From Caballeronia zhejiangensis (GTDB lineage Bacteria; Pseudomonadota; Gammaproteobacteria; Burkholderiales; Burkholderiaceae), in contig NZ_JFHD01000016.1 in NCBI RefSeq assembly GCF_000698575.1, positions 93,397-157,396 of the forward strand: DNA of 64,000 bases. Reading direction: 5' to 3'. Positions 33,203 to 41,535 of this stretch are shown piece by piece; the stretch's first letter is position 1, and the number at the start of each line of letters is the position of its first letter. Under the pieces are notes generated by a model. That model did not search any database. It was not told the origin of the DNA and saw only the letters and a list, made by a program, of their open reading frames with translations. The position numbers were made by a program, and so were the translations under genes.

Positions 33203-34417
33203 CGCGGAATCCGCTCGCCGTGGCGCGAAGCACATGACGAGCGGTATCAGCGCGAGCGCGGCGCCGGTGTAGAAGGTCGCCGGCGCGCCATGGCGATCCC
33301 AGATCCATCCGGCGATCGCACTCGCCAGCACCATGCAGACGCCGCTCGCGAGATTGAACACGCCGAATGCGGTACCGCGCAGGGAAGGCGGCGCGGATTC
33401 GGCGACCATCGCCGCGAGAATGCCTTGCGTGAAGCCCATGTGCAGTCCCCACAAGGCGACGCCCGCGAACAGCGTGAGCATCGACGATCCCGCGCCGAGC
33501 AGCACATCGGCCGCGATCAGCAGCGCCAGGCCGCAGGCGAGCAACGCGCGCCGGTCCCATCGATCGGACAGCACGCCCGCCGGATACGCGCTCGCCGAAT
33601 ACGCGAGGCTCATCACGACCATCACGGCGGGAATCCACGCGATATCGAGTCCTGTCTGCTGCGCGCGCAGTACCAAGAACGCCTCGCTGAAGCGCGCGAG
33701 CGTGAAGGTCGCGCCGATCGCGACGACATACCAGTAGCGCCCAGAAAACTCGCGCATCGACCGCCAGTGCAGCGGCGAGCGGAAGCTCGCGCCTCGTGCG
33801 GACGCGCTTTCCGGCTCACGCACGCCGAACAGAATGATGATGACGGCGATGAACGCCGGCACCGTCGCGAACCAGAGCACCGTGCGGATGTGATCGGAGA
33901 ACGCGAGCATCAGCACGATGGCGAGCAACGGCCCGGCGAACGCGCCGATCGTGTCCATCGACTGCCGCAGGCCGAAAGCGGCGCCACGGATTTCCGGCGG
34001 CGCGACATCCGCGAGCAGCGCATCGCGCGGCGCGCCGCGAATGCCCTTGCCGAAGCGATCGACGAGACGCGCGGCCACGACCAGCGCGGGCGTTTCGGCG
34101 AGAGGGAACAGCGGCTTCGTCAATGCCGCGAGGCCGTAGCCGAAGAGCAGCAGGCCCTTGCGGCGTCCGAGCCAGTCGCTCAGCGCGCCCGAAAAGACTT
34201 TCACGATCATCGCGGTTGCTTCGGCTGCGCCTTCCAGCGCGCCGAGTGCGGTGACGCTCATGCCCATGGTCGTCACGAGGTAGATCGGTAGAAGCGCATG
34301 CACCAGCTCGGAGGACAGGTCCATGAACAGGCTGACGAGGCCGAGCGCCCAGACGGTGCGGGGGATCGGCGGGCGCGGTTTGGCGAAAGGAGATGGCATG
34401 GGCTCGATTCGTGTCAT
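33188..34417 (-). CDS. MFS transporter
   Basis: A roughly 409-residue, 12-span major-facilitator protein. The loop-2 motif appears as Gly-Ala-Leu-Ser-Asp-Trp-Leu-Gly-Arg-Arg-Lys-Gly, and the second-half equivalent as Gly-Val-Leu-Ser-Asp-Arg-Trp-Asp-Arg-Arg. Start codons at 34417 (Met-Thr-Arg-Ile) and 34399 (Met-Pro-Ser-Pro) are both possible; neither has a strong ribosome site and an earlier start at 34507 would run into the terminator. Substrate unknown. Confidence 0.82.
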   Translation of the reverse strand: MTRIEPMPSPFAKPRPPIPRTVWALGLVSLFMDLSSELVHALLPIYLVTTMGMSVTALGALEGAAEATAMIVKVFSGALSDWLGRRKGLLLFGYGLAALTKPLFPLAETPALVVAARLVDRFGKGIRGAPRDALLADVAPPEIRGAAFGLRQSMDTIGAFAGPLLAIVLMLAFSDHIRTVLWFATVPAFIAVIIILFGVREPESASARGASFRSPLHWRSMREFSGRYWYVVAIGATFTLARFSEAFLVLRAQQTGLDIAWIPAVMVVMSLAYSASAYPAGVLSDRWDRRALLACGLALLIAADVLLGAGSSMLTLFAGVALWGLHMGFTQGILAAMVAESAPPSLRGTAFGVFNLASGVCMVLASAIAGWIWDRHGAPATFYTGAALALIPLVMCFAPRRADSASRKA

Positions 34418-34503
34418 CGATTCGATGTCATCGTGCCAAAGAATGGCCCAGCGTGGCGGTCCGATCGCGCATTCCGCTCGCTCATCCGCCTCACACCGCG
34501 CCC

Positions 34504-34539
34504 GCAAAAAAAATCGCCCCGCTCAAAGCGGGGCGATTT
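34504..34539 (-). terminator. intrinsic terminator of garD
   Basis: A perfect 12-base stem (34511-34522 / 34528-34539, loop TCAAA) followed on the minus strand by eight T residues, 25 bases after the garD stop. The T-run makes it an efficient terminator for leftward transcription; the opposite strand has only a short T-run. Confidence 0.92.
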
Positions 34540-34563
34540 CGTTTCCGGCGAGCGCGCATCGAA

Positions 34564-36156
34564 TCACGTCACCGGCGCCGGATTGAACAACACAAGCGCG
34601 TTGTGCAGCTTCAACGCCTCGGCCTTCGTCTGCTTCTTCCCGCTCGCGACATCGAGCATCAGCCGGAACAGTTCCCAGCCCACATCGGCGATGGTCGCCT
34701 CGCCCGTCGCGATGGTTCCCGCGTTCACGTCCATCAGATCGTGCCAGCGGCGCGCGAGATCGGAGCGCGTCGCGACCTTCAGCACCGGCACTTCGGCGAG
34801 GCTGTACGGCGTGCCGCGCCCCGTCGTGAAGACATGAAGGTTGATGCCCGCCGCGAGCTGCAGCGTCCCGCAGATGAAATCGCTCGCAGGCGTCGCCGCG
34901 TAAATCAGACCCTTCTGCTTCACCTTCTCGCCCGGCGACAGCACGCCCGAAATCGTCGATGACCCCGACTTGACGATGGAACCCATCGCCTTCTCGACGA
35001 TGTTCGACAGCCCGCCCTTCTTGTTGCCCGGCGTCGTGTTCGCGCTGCGGTCCGCGCCGCCGCGCTTCAGATAATCGTCGTACCACTGCATCTCGCGGAT
35101 GATCGCCTGCGCCACCTCACGGTTCGCCGCGCGCGCCGTCAGTTGCGCGACGCCGTCACGCACTTCCGTGACCTCCGAGAACATGACGGTCGCGCCCGCG
35201 CGCACCAGCAGATCGGTCGCGAAACCGACCGCCGGATTCGCCGTCAGCCCGGAAAACGCATCGCTGCCGCCGCACTGCACGCCGACGACGAGATCCGCCG
35301 CCGAACACGTCTCGCGACGGCGATTGTTGAGGCGCTTCAGATGCGTCTCGGCCATCCGCATGATCGACTCGATCATCGAGCCGAAGCCGACGTGCGCCTC
35401 GTCCTGCAACACGACCGTGCCGCCGTTGTCGTCGTGCGTGTTGTCGCCGATATCGGCCACGTCTTCCGTTTCCGCCGATGCCGCCGCGATCGGAATCGTG
35501 CCCGGCGGCATCAGGCGTTCCGGCTGGAGCTTCTCGCAGCCGAGCGACACCATCATCACTTCGCCGCCGAAGTTCGGATTCAGCGCGATGTTGCGCACCG
35601 TGCGGATCGGCACCATCGCGTCGGGCGCGTCGATGGCCACGCCGCAGCCGTATGTGTGACCGAGGCTCACGACGTCATCGACATTCGGATACCGCGGCAG
35701 CAGTTCCGCCTTGATGCGCGTCACCGCGTGCTGCACGACGTCCGCGACGCATTGCACCGTCGTCGTGATCGCGAGGATGTTGCGCGTGCCGACCGAGCCG
35801 TCGGCGTTCCGATAACCCTCGAACGTGAAGCCTTCCAGCGGCGATTCGTCCGGCGCCTTGATCGTCGCAATCGGCAGGTCGTGCAGCTCGGGCGGCGTCG
35901 GCATGCGCGTGACGTGCTCGTTGATCCAGCTTCCCTTCGGGAGCGCCTTCGTCGCATAGCCGATCACGACGTTGTAGCGGATGACCGCATCGCCTTCCGC
36001 GAGATCCTTCAGCGCGACCTTGTGGCCCTGCGGTACGCGTTCGCGCAGCACGAGGCCATCGGCGAACGTGGCGCCTTCGCCGAGACCGCCGTCGTTCGCG
36101 ACGATCGCGACGTTGTCGTCCGGGTGGACGCGAATATAGAGAGGGGACTGATTCAT
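34564..36156 (-). CDS. garD: galactarate dehydratase
   Basis: A 530-residue enzyme of the UxaA/GarD family that dehydrates galactarate to 5-dehydro-4-deoxy-D-glucarate. An N-terminal SAF-like domain (about 1-95, with Ile-Arg-Val-His-Pro-Asp-Asp-Asn-Val-Ala) is followed by the long catalytic part containing Thr-Tyr-Gly-Cys-Gly, Leu-Gly-Cys-Glu, Gln-Cys-Gly-Gly-Ser-Asp and a C-terminal Thr-Thr-Gly-Arg-Gly-Thr. Length is close to the E. coli protein (523). The product is the substrate of KdgD, encoded divergently. AAGGA lies 9 bases upstream of the ATG at 36156. Confidence 0.92.
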   Translation of the reverse strand: MNQSPLYIRVHPDDNVAIVANDGGLGEGATFADGLVLRERVPQGHKVALKDLAEGDAVIRYNVVIGYATKALPKGSWINEHVTRMPTPPELHDLPIATIKAPDESPLEGFTFEGYRNADGSVGTRNILAITTTVQCVADVVQHAVTRIKAELLPRYPNVDDVVSLGHTYGCGVAIDAPDAMVPIRTVRNIALNPNFGGEVMMVSLGCEKLQPERLMPPGTIPIAAASAETEDVADIGDNTHDDNGGTVVLQDEAHVGFGSMIESIMRMAETHLKRLNNRRRETCSAADLVVGVQCGGSDAFSGLTANPAVGFATDLLVRAGATVMFSEVTEVRDGVAQLTARAANREVAQAIIREMQWYDDYLKRGGADRSANTTPGNKKGGLSNIVEKAMGSIVKSGSSTISGVLSPGEKVKQKGLIYAATPASDFICGTLQLAAGINLHVFTTGRGTPYSLAEVPVLKVATRSDLARRWHDLMDVNAGTIATGEATIADVGWELFRLMLDVASGKKQTKAEALKLHNALVLFNPAPVT

Positions 36157-36205
36157 TCTGACGAATCCTTGAGCAAACATACCGCGCGGCTGCGGCTTGA
36201 GTTAT

Positions 36206-36311
36206 GTCATCCTACAACATAGACAATCACAATTGGTTAGTATTTACCCGTATCCATTGATTTTACACGCGTAAATAGATTGTCTGACGTCAGTCGATGT
36301 TGTACGATGAC
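36206..36311. promoter_or_regulatory. paired inverted operator sites between garD and kdgD
   Basis: GTCATCCTACAACAT at 36206-36220 and its inverted copy ATGTTGTACGATGAC at 36297-36311 match at 14 of 15 positions. Each is accompanied by GATTGTCT on the same side: directly adjacent in the left copy (AGACAATC, 36221-36228) and separated by 11 bases in the right copy (36278-36285). The insert includes the palindrome CTGACGTCAG (36284-36293). The region is AT-richer than its surroundings and carries the promoters of both genes. The GTTGT..GATGAC half-site arrangement would suit a GntR/FadR-type repressor, but no such regulator gene is in the window. Confidence 0.7.
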
Positions 36312-36360
36312 TTACGAGATCGGCAATCGGCCGGTCGCCGAACATCGAGACTTCATCACC

Positions 36361-37278
36361 ATGACGACACCGCAAGAACTGAAGCAAATCGTTTCCGAAG
36401 GCCTGCTCTCCTTCCCCGTGACGGATTTCGACCAACAAGGCAACTTCCGCGCGAACACGTACGCGGAGCGCCTCGAATGGCTGGCTCCTTACGGTGCTTC
36501 AGCGCTGTTCGTCGCGGGCGGCACGGGCGAGTTCTTCTCGCTGACGCAACCCGAATATTCGCAGATCGTGAAGACGGCCACCGAAGTGTGCCGCGGCAAG
36601 GTGCCGATCCTCGCCGGCGCGGGCGGCCCGACGCGCACGGCCATCGCCTTTGCGCAGGAAGCGGAGAAGCAAGGCGCGCAAGGCGTTCTGCTGATGCCGC
36701 ACTATCTGACCGAAGCGTCGCAGGAAGGCATCCGCGCGCACGCCGAGGAAGTCTGCCGCGCCGTGCCGAACATGGGCGTCATCATTTACAACCGCGCGAA
36801 TTCGAAGCTCAACGCCGACATGCTGGAGCAACTCGCGGATAGCTGCCCGAACCTGATCGGCTTCAAGGACGGCGTCGGCGAAATCGAGAACATGGTGACG
36901 ATCCGCCGTCGCCTCGGCGACCGCTTCTCGTACTTGGGCGGCCTGCCGACGGCCGAAGTCTACGCAGCCGCGTACAAGGCGCTCGGCGTGCCGGTGTACT
37001 CGTCGGCGGTGTTCAACTTCATCCCGAAGACCGCGATGGAGTTCTATCGCGCAATCGCCGCCGACGACCACGCGACCACGGGCCGCCTGATCGACGAATT
37101 CTTCCTGCCGTACCTGAAGATCCGCAATCGCCGTGCGGGCTATGCGGTGTCGATCGTCAAGGCGGGCGCGAAACTCGTCGGCCACGATGCGGGCCCGGTG
37201 CGCGCGCCGCTGACCGATCTGACCGAAGACGAGCTCGAGCAACTCGACGTGCTCATCAAGAAGCTCGGCGCGCAGTAA
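36361..37278 (+). CDS. kdgD: 5-dehydro-4-deoxyglucarate dehydratase
   Basis: A 305-residue aldolase-type enzyme of the DapA family that dehydrates and decarboxylates 5-dehydro-4-deoxy-D-glucarate to 2,5-dioxopentanoate. The Gly-Gly-Thr-Gly-Glu-Phe loop is at 53-58, Tyr143 lies in Ile-Ile-Tyr-Asn-Arg, and the Schiff-base Lys169 is in Gly-Phe-Lys-Asp-Gly. The Tyr-Asn-Arg and Gly-Glu-Phe-Phe forms and the length fit KdgD rather than DapA. Start at 36361 follows family alignment; 27 upstream codons are open but include the operator. The next step, 2-oxoglutarate semialdehyde dehydrogenase, is not in the window. Confidence 0.93.
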   Translation: MTTPQELKQIVSEGLLSFPVTDFDQQGNFRANTYAERLEWLAPYGASALFVAGGTGEFFSLTQPEYSQIVKTATEVCRGKVPILAGAGGPTRTAIAFAQEAEKQGAQGVLLMPHYLTEASQEGIRAHAEEVCRAVPNMGVIIYNRANSKLNADMLEQLADSCPNLIGFKDGVGEIENMVTIRRRLGDRFSYLGGLPTAEVYAAAYKALGVPVYSSAVFNFIPKTAMEFYRAIAADDHATTGRLIDEFFLPYLKIRNRRAGYAVSIVKAGAKLVGHDAGPVRAPLTDLTEDELEQLDVLIKKLGAQ

Positions 37279-37296
37279 AGGCACAGGCAGGAGACG

Positions 37297-37360
37297 GGCG
37301 AAGCGAGGACGCACGACGCCGTGTGACGCTTCGCCGATGAGGGCCGCGCGAGCGGCCCTC
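37297..37360 (+). other. two stem-loops between kdgD and the transporter gene
   Basis: A 9-base stem (GGCGAAGCG 37297-37305 with CGCTTCGCC 37327-37335) is followed after three bases by a second perfect 9-base stem (37339-37347 with 37352-37360) closed by a GCGA tetraloop of GNRA type. Neither has a T-run. They may set relative expression of enzyme and transporter by mRNA stability or partial termination. Confidence 0.65.
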
Positions 37361-37397
37361 CGTGCATCTCGCACGTACGGAAAGAAAGGGGAAGTCC

Positions 37398-38750
37398 ATG
37401 TCGATGAGCCGCACCGCGAATCCCGCGGACGTCATGAAGCGCACCAAGGTGCGCTATCTCATTCTGTTGCTGATCTTCGTGATCACGACGTTCAACTATG
37501 CGGACCGCGCGACCTTGTCGGTGACGGGCTCCGCGATGCGCGCCGAATTCGGTTTCGACGCGATCCGCATGGGCTACATCTTCTCGGCCTTCAGCTGGGC
37601 GTATGTGCTCTCGCAAGTGCCCGCGGGCTGGCTGCTGGATCGCTTCGGCGCGCGGCGCGTGTATGCGGCGAGCATTTTCCTGTGGTCGCTGTTCACGTTG
37701 CTGCAAAGTTCGATAGGCCTGCTCGGCAGCGCGGCGACCGCCGTGACCGCCCTCTTCGTGCTGCGCTTCGCGATGGGCGCGGCGGAAGCGCCCGCGTTTC
37801 CGGCCAATGCGAAGGTCGTCGCGAGCTGGTTCCCGACGAAAGAACGCGGCACGGCATCGGCGATCTTCAACTCGGCGCAGTACTTCGCGGCCGTCGTTTT
37901 TACGCCGTTGATGGCGTGGCTCACGCATGCTTTCGGCTGGCATCACGTCTATATCGTGATGGGCGTTGCGGGTCTCGCGCTCGCGCTGACGTGGCTCGCC
38001 GTGATGAAGAATCCGGCGGATCATCCGCGCGTGAACCGGCAGGAACTGGAGTACATCGAGGAAGGCGGCGGTCTCGTGCGCGGTCATCAGCGCGCGGGCG
38101 GCGTGGCGCGTGGCACGTCCCACAGCGTGGGCTGGCCCGTCGTCAAGCAATTGCTGACCAACCGGATGCTGCTCGGCGTGTATCTCGCGCAGTACTGCAT
38201 CAACGTGTTGACGTACTTCTTCCTGACGTGGTTCCCGATCTATCTCGTGCAGGCGCGTCACATGACGATTCTGCAAGCAGGCTTCGTCGCGTCACTGCCG
38301 GCGATCTGCGGCTTCACGGGCGGCGTGCTGGGTGGCGTGATCTCCGATGGCCTCATCCGTCGCGGCAAGTCGCTCACTTTCGCGCGCAAGGTGCCGATCG
38401 TCGGCGGCATGCTGCTGTCGTCGTGCATCATCGGCTGCAATTACGTCGACACGGACTGGATCGTCGTCGCGCTGATGTCGCTGGCGTTCTTCGGCAAGGG
38501 CATCGGTGCTTTGGGATGGGCCGTGGTCGCGGATACGTCGCCGAAGGAAGCCATCGGGCTCTCGGGATCGATCTTCAACATGTTCGGCAATGTCGCGGGC
38601 ATCGTGACGCCGATCGTCATCGGCTATCTCGTCGCGCAGTCGGGCTCGTTCAATGGCGCGCTGGCGTTCGTCGGGATCAATGCGCTGATCACGGTGTTCA
38701 GCTATCTCGTGATCGTGAAGGACATCAAGCGGGTGGAGTTGAGGGTCTGA
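37398..38750 (+). CDS. GudP-like MFS sugar-acid transporter
   Basis: A 450-residue, 12-span transporter of the anion:cation symporter branch of the MFS. The first loop carries Asn-Tyr-Ala-Asp-Arg-Ala and the loop-2 motif Gly-Trp-Leu-Leu-Asp-Arg-Phe-Gly-Ala-Arg, both typical of glucarate/galactarate permeases. A charged cytoplasmic loop sits at about 205-245. The start at 37398 is preceded by AAAGGGGAAG. Placement after kdgD, with a strong terminator 22 bases beyond its stop, supports a role in galactarate or D-glucarate uptake. Confidence 0.9.
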   Translation: MSMSRTANPADVMKRTKVRYLILLLIFVITTFNYADRATLSVTGSAMRAEFGFDAIRMGYIFSAFSWAYVLSQVPAGWLLDRFGARRVYAASIFLWSLFTLLQSSIGLLGSAATAVTALFVLRFAMGAAEAPAFPANAKVVASWFPTKERGTASAIFNSAQYFAAVVFTPLMAWLTHAFGWHHVYIVMGVAGLALALTWLAVMKNPADHPRVNRQELEYIEEGGGLVRGHQRAGGVARGTSHSVGWPVVKQLLTNRMLLGVYLAQYCINVLTYFFLTWFPIYLVQARHMTILQAGFVASLPAICGFTGGVLGGVISDGLIRRGKSLTFARKVPIVGGMLLSSCIIGCNYVDTDWIVVALMSLAFFGKGIGALGWAVVADTSPKEAIGLSGSIFNMFGNVAGIVTPIVIGYLVAQSGSFNGALAFVGINALITVFSYLVIVKDIKRVELRV

Positions 38751-38772
38751 TCCGCTGCAAGCGATGAATCGT

Positions 38773-38807
38773 AAAAGCCCGTTCTGCTCATGGCAGAACG
38801 GGCTTTT
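38773..38807. terminator. bidirectional intrinsic terminator
   Basis: A perfect 15-base inverted repeat (38773-38787 / 38793-38807, loop TCATG) whose ends are AAAA and TTTT, so it works in both directions. It separates the convergent glucarate transporter and DUF2322 genes. Confidence 0.93.
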
Positions 38808-38810
38808 GCT

Positions 38811-39143
38811 TTACTGCGCCCGAACCACGTCGACCCGCAACGCCTCGCCGCCATCGACGATCGCAATCAGCCGATCCACATTCGGATGCGCGCCCGGGCG
38901 ATTGCGCGCATCGGCCGTATGTTCGGCGAACACGGCGAGACCATGCTCGGCGGCTTGCGCGTCCAGCGCGCCGAACGCCTGCTTCAGATAGTGATAGACC
39001 GCGAGCGAGCCCTGCTTGCCCGGCTTGTTCTCGATGCTCGCGACCACGTCACCTTTGCCATCGACCAGATCGATGCGCTCGATGCCGTCGATGGCGGGCA
39101 ATTGGGCGAGGTTATCCTTGAATACGTTGCTCGGCTGGATCAC
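38811..39143 (-). CDS. DUF2322 family protein
   Basis: A roughly 110-residue soluble protein matching the uncharacterised DUF2322 family in length and in its opening Gln-Pro-Ser-x-x-Phe-Lys-Asp-Asn-Leu-Ala-Gln-Leu-Pro, followed by Ile-Asp-Gly-Ile-Glu. The start is a GTG at 39143 placed 8 bases after GGAG; a GTG three codons earlier would overlap that site. Residues 45-60 (Asn-Lys-Pro-Gly-Lys-Gln-Gly-Ser) form a conserved turn. No function is known for the family. It is monocistronic and ends 4 bases from the terminator. Confidence 0.75.
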   Translation of the reverse strand: MIQPSNVFKDNLAQLPAIDGIERIDLVDGKGDVVASIENKPGKQGSLAVYHYLKQAFGALDAQAAEHGLAVFAEHTADARNRPGAHPNVDRLIAIVDGGEALRVDVVRAQ

Positions 39144-39225
39144 GAAAAGCACTCCACGTTATGAATTGATGTTGCGGGGCGCCGTATCTTATCCGATCAA
39201 CGAAAGGGCTCGATCGCGCGCATCG

Positions 39226-39672
39226 TCACTCGGGGATCACAGGCTCGACGAGCCGCGCGAGTTGCTCCAGCGACTCTTGCCAGCCGAGATAGCACATCTC
39301 CACCGGAATGACTTCGGGCACGCCCTCCTGAACGATGCTCAACTCGGTCCCGCACACGACCTGCTTCAACGAAACGGTGACCTGCATTTCGCCGGGCAGG
39401 TTCGGATCGTCGAAGCGGTCCGTGTAGCGAATCTTCTCGAACGGCACCAGCTCGACGTACTCGCCACCGAACGAGTGACTATTGCCCGTGCCGAAATTGC
39501 GGAACGACATCTTGTGCGTGCCGCCCTGGCGCGCATCCATGTGATGGACCTGACATGTGAAGCCGTAAGGCGGAAGCCACTTCGCGATCGCATCGGGTTC
39601 GAGGAACGCGCGATAAAGACGCTCGGGCGTCGTACGCAAGACACGGTGAAGGCGGATGGTTCCGGTGGCCAT
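39226..39672 (-). CDS. SRPBCC / AHSA1-domain protein
   Basis: A 148-residue START-like hydrophobic-pocket protein. Typical marks are Pro-Glu-Arg-Leu-Tyr-Arg-Ala-Phe-Leu-Glu-Pro-Asp-Ala-Ile-Ala-Lys-Trp near the start, Gly-Gly-Glu-Tyr-x-Glu in the middle, and a C-terminal helix with Gly-Trp-x-Glu-Ser-Leu. The start at 39672 is preceded by AAGGAG; an open stretch of 49 codons upstream is not family-like. Small-molecule binding is assumed from the fold; no specific role. Confidence 0.86.
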   Translation of the reverse strand: MATGTIRLHRVLRTTPERLYRAFLEPDAIAKWLPPYGFTCQVHHMDARQGGTHKMSFRNFGTGNSHSFGGEYVELVPFEKIRYTDRFDDPNLPGEMQVTVSLKQVVCGTELSIVQEGVPEVIPVEMCYLGWQESLEQLARLVEPVIPE

Positions 39673-39836
39673 GGTGTGCTCTCCTTTCGCGGAAAAATTG
39701 GACACATCTCTACGACGATGCATCGAAGCGTGAATCGACATGCAAGGGAATCGGGAAAACCCTTGGTTCGCCTCGTTGCCGCGGAATGATACTTGCGCGC
39801 GGGTTCCCACTTGTGCCATTTCAAGGAAACGACTCC

Positions 39837-41321
39837 ATGCCCAACATCGATCGCCGTAGCTTTCTCATGACCAGCGCAGCAGGCGCTTTCGCATCGGCGG
39901 CAGGCACGACAGCGTTCGCGCAGACAAGCAACGCCGCATCTGCATCCGCTTTCGCATCGGCCAGTGGGGCGAATGGGAAGCCGCCGCGCGTCACGCGCAT
40001 TCTTGCGGACTTCATCGTAAGAACGGGCTATGGCGATCTGCCCGCGCCGGTGCGCAAGGAAGGCGTCAGGACGTTGATGAACTGGGTCGGCGTCGCGGTC
40101 GGCGGATCGCACGACGAGACCGTGAATCGCGCAGTCGCCGCGCTCACGCCGTTCTCCGGTCCGCCGCAAGCGAACCTGCTCGGACGGACCGAGCGCTTCG
40201 ACATCATGAACGCGGCGTTCATCAACGGCGTGAGCAGTCATATCTTCGACTACGACGACACGCATCTGAAGACGATCATTCACCCGGCGGGACCGGTCGT
40301 GTCGGCGATATTGGCGTACTCGCAATATCGCGCCGTCACGGGCAAGGACTTTCTGAACGCGCTCGTGCTGGGCGTCGAAACGGAGTTGCGCATTGGCAAT
40401 GCGGTGTATCCGAATCATTACGATGTCGGCTGGCACATCACCGGTACGTGCGGCGTGTTCGGCTCGGCGGCGGCGACGGGCAAGCTGATGGGACTGAGCG
40501 TCGAGCAGATGGTCTGGGCGCTCGGTCTCGCCGCCTCGCAGCCGGTCGGCTTGCGCGAGTCGTTCGGCTCGATGAACAAGAGCTTCAATCCCGGCCGCGC
40601 CGCCGCGAACGGCATCTTCGCGGCACTGCTCGCGGGCCAGAACTACACAAGCTCGGACGGCATGATCGAAGCCAAACGCGGCTGGGCCAACACGATCAGC
40701 ACGAAGCAGGATTATCGTGAGATCACGGAGGGCCTCGGTTCGCATTGGGAATCGACGTTGAATACGTATAAGCCTTTCGCGTGCGGCATCGTCATTCATC
40801 CGTCGATCGATGCAGCGATCCAGTTGCGCAATCAGGAACACTTGAGCGCGGATCAGATCGCGCGCATCGATCTTCGCGTGCATCCACTCGTGCTCGAACT
40901 GACGGGCAAGAAGACGCCGCAGATCGGGCTCGAAGGCAAGTTCAGCATCTATCACGCGGTGGCGATCGCGATCATCGACGGCGCGGCGGGCGAGAAACAG
41001 TTCAGCGACGCCAAGGTACGCGACCCGAAGACAATCGAGCTGCGCGACAAGGTGAACGCGATCGTCGATCCGTCCATCAAGCCGGAACAGGTCGACGTGA
41101 CGATCACGCTGAAGGATGGCCGCAAGCTGCACAAGTACATCGAACACGCGATCGGCAGCACGCAAGTGCCGATGACCGACAAGCAGCTCGAAACCAAGTT
41201 CTCCGATCTGGCGGACGGCATCCTCACGCCGGAGCAAACGCGCGCGCTGATCGATAAATGCTGGCACGTCGAGCAACTGGACAGCGCGAGCGAAATCGCG
41301 ACTTCGGCGCTGCCGCGATGA
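39837..41321 (+). CDS. MmgE/PrpD-family protein with twin-arginine signal
   Basis: A 494-residue member of the 2-methylcitrate dehydratase / aconitate-like family. The N-terminus is a Tat signal: Asp-Arg-Arg-Ser-Phe-Leu-Met at 5-11, then a hydrophobic Ala-rich stretch ending Ala-Phe-Ala-Gln (about 29). The PrpD fold follows, with Asp-Tyr-Asp-Asp-Thr-His near 140, Gly-x-Glu-x-x-x-Arg, and Asn-Pro-Gly-Arg-Ala-Ala-Ala-Asn-Gly near 258. PrpD itself is cytoplasmic, so an exported form suggests a different, periplasmic dehydratase or isomerase. It is not next to prp genes. Substrate unknown. Confidence 0.85.
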   Translation: MPNIDRRSFLMTSAAGAFASAAGTTAFAQTSNAASASAFASASGANGKPPRVTRILADFIVRTGYGDLPAPVRKEGVRTLMNWVGVAVGGSHDETVNRAVAALTPFSGPPQANLLGRTERFDIMNAAFINGVSSHIFDYDDTHLKTIIHPAGPVVSAILAYSQYRAVTGKDFLNALVLGVETELRIGNAVYPNHYDVGWHITGTCGVFGSAAATGKLMGLSVEQMVWALGLAASQPVGLRESFGSMNKSFNPGRAAANGIFAALLAGQNYTSSDGMIEAKRGWANTISTKQDYREITEGLGSHWESTLNTYKPFACGIVIHPSIDAAIQLRNQEHLSADQIARIDLRVHPLVLELTGKKTPQIGLEGKFSIYHAVAIAIIDGAAGEKQFSDAKVRDPKTIELRDKVNAIVDPSIKPEQVDVTITLKDGRKLHKYIEHAIGSTQVPMTDKQLETKFSDLADGILTPEQTRALIDKCWHVEQLDSASEIATSALPR

Positions 41322-41535
41322 TCGTTCATCCGAAGAGCGCCAGCTCGATGTATCGGCGTTCCATCCGACGATATAAGCAAAGAACATTGACGTCGCGTTA
41401 ATGCGCCCGAATACTGCGGGCTGCAGGGCGTCGCCTGCAACTGCTTAATCATCCGTCGCAAATGAATGCGTTATAGATCAGGAGAATCGATCGCGTCGCG
41501 TCTTCCATAAAACCTGTCGATGCAAGGAAACGTCA

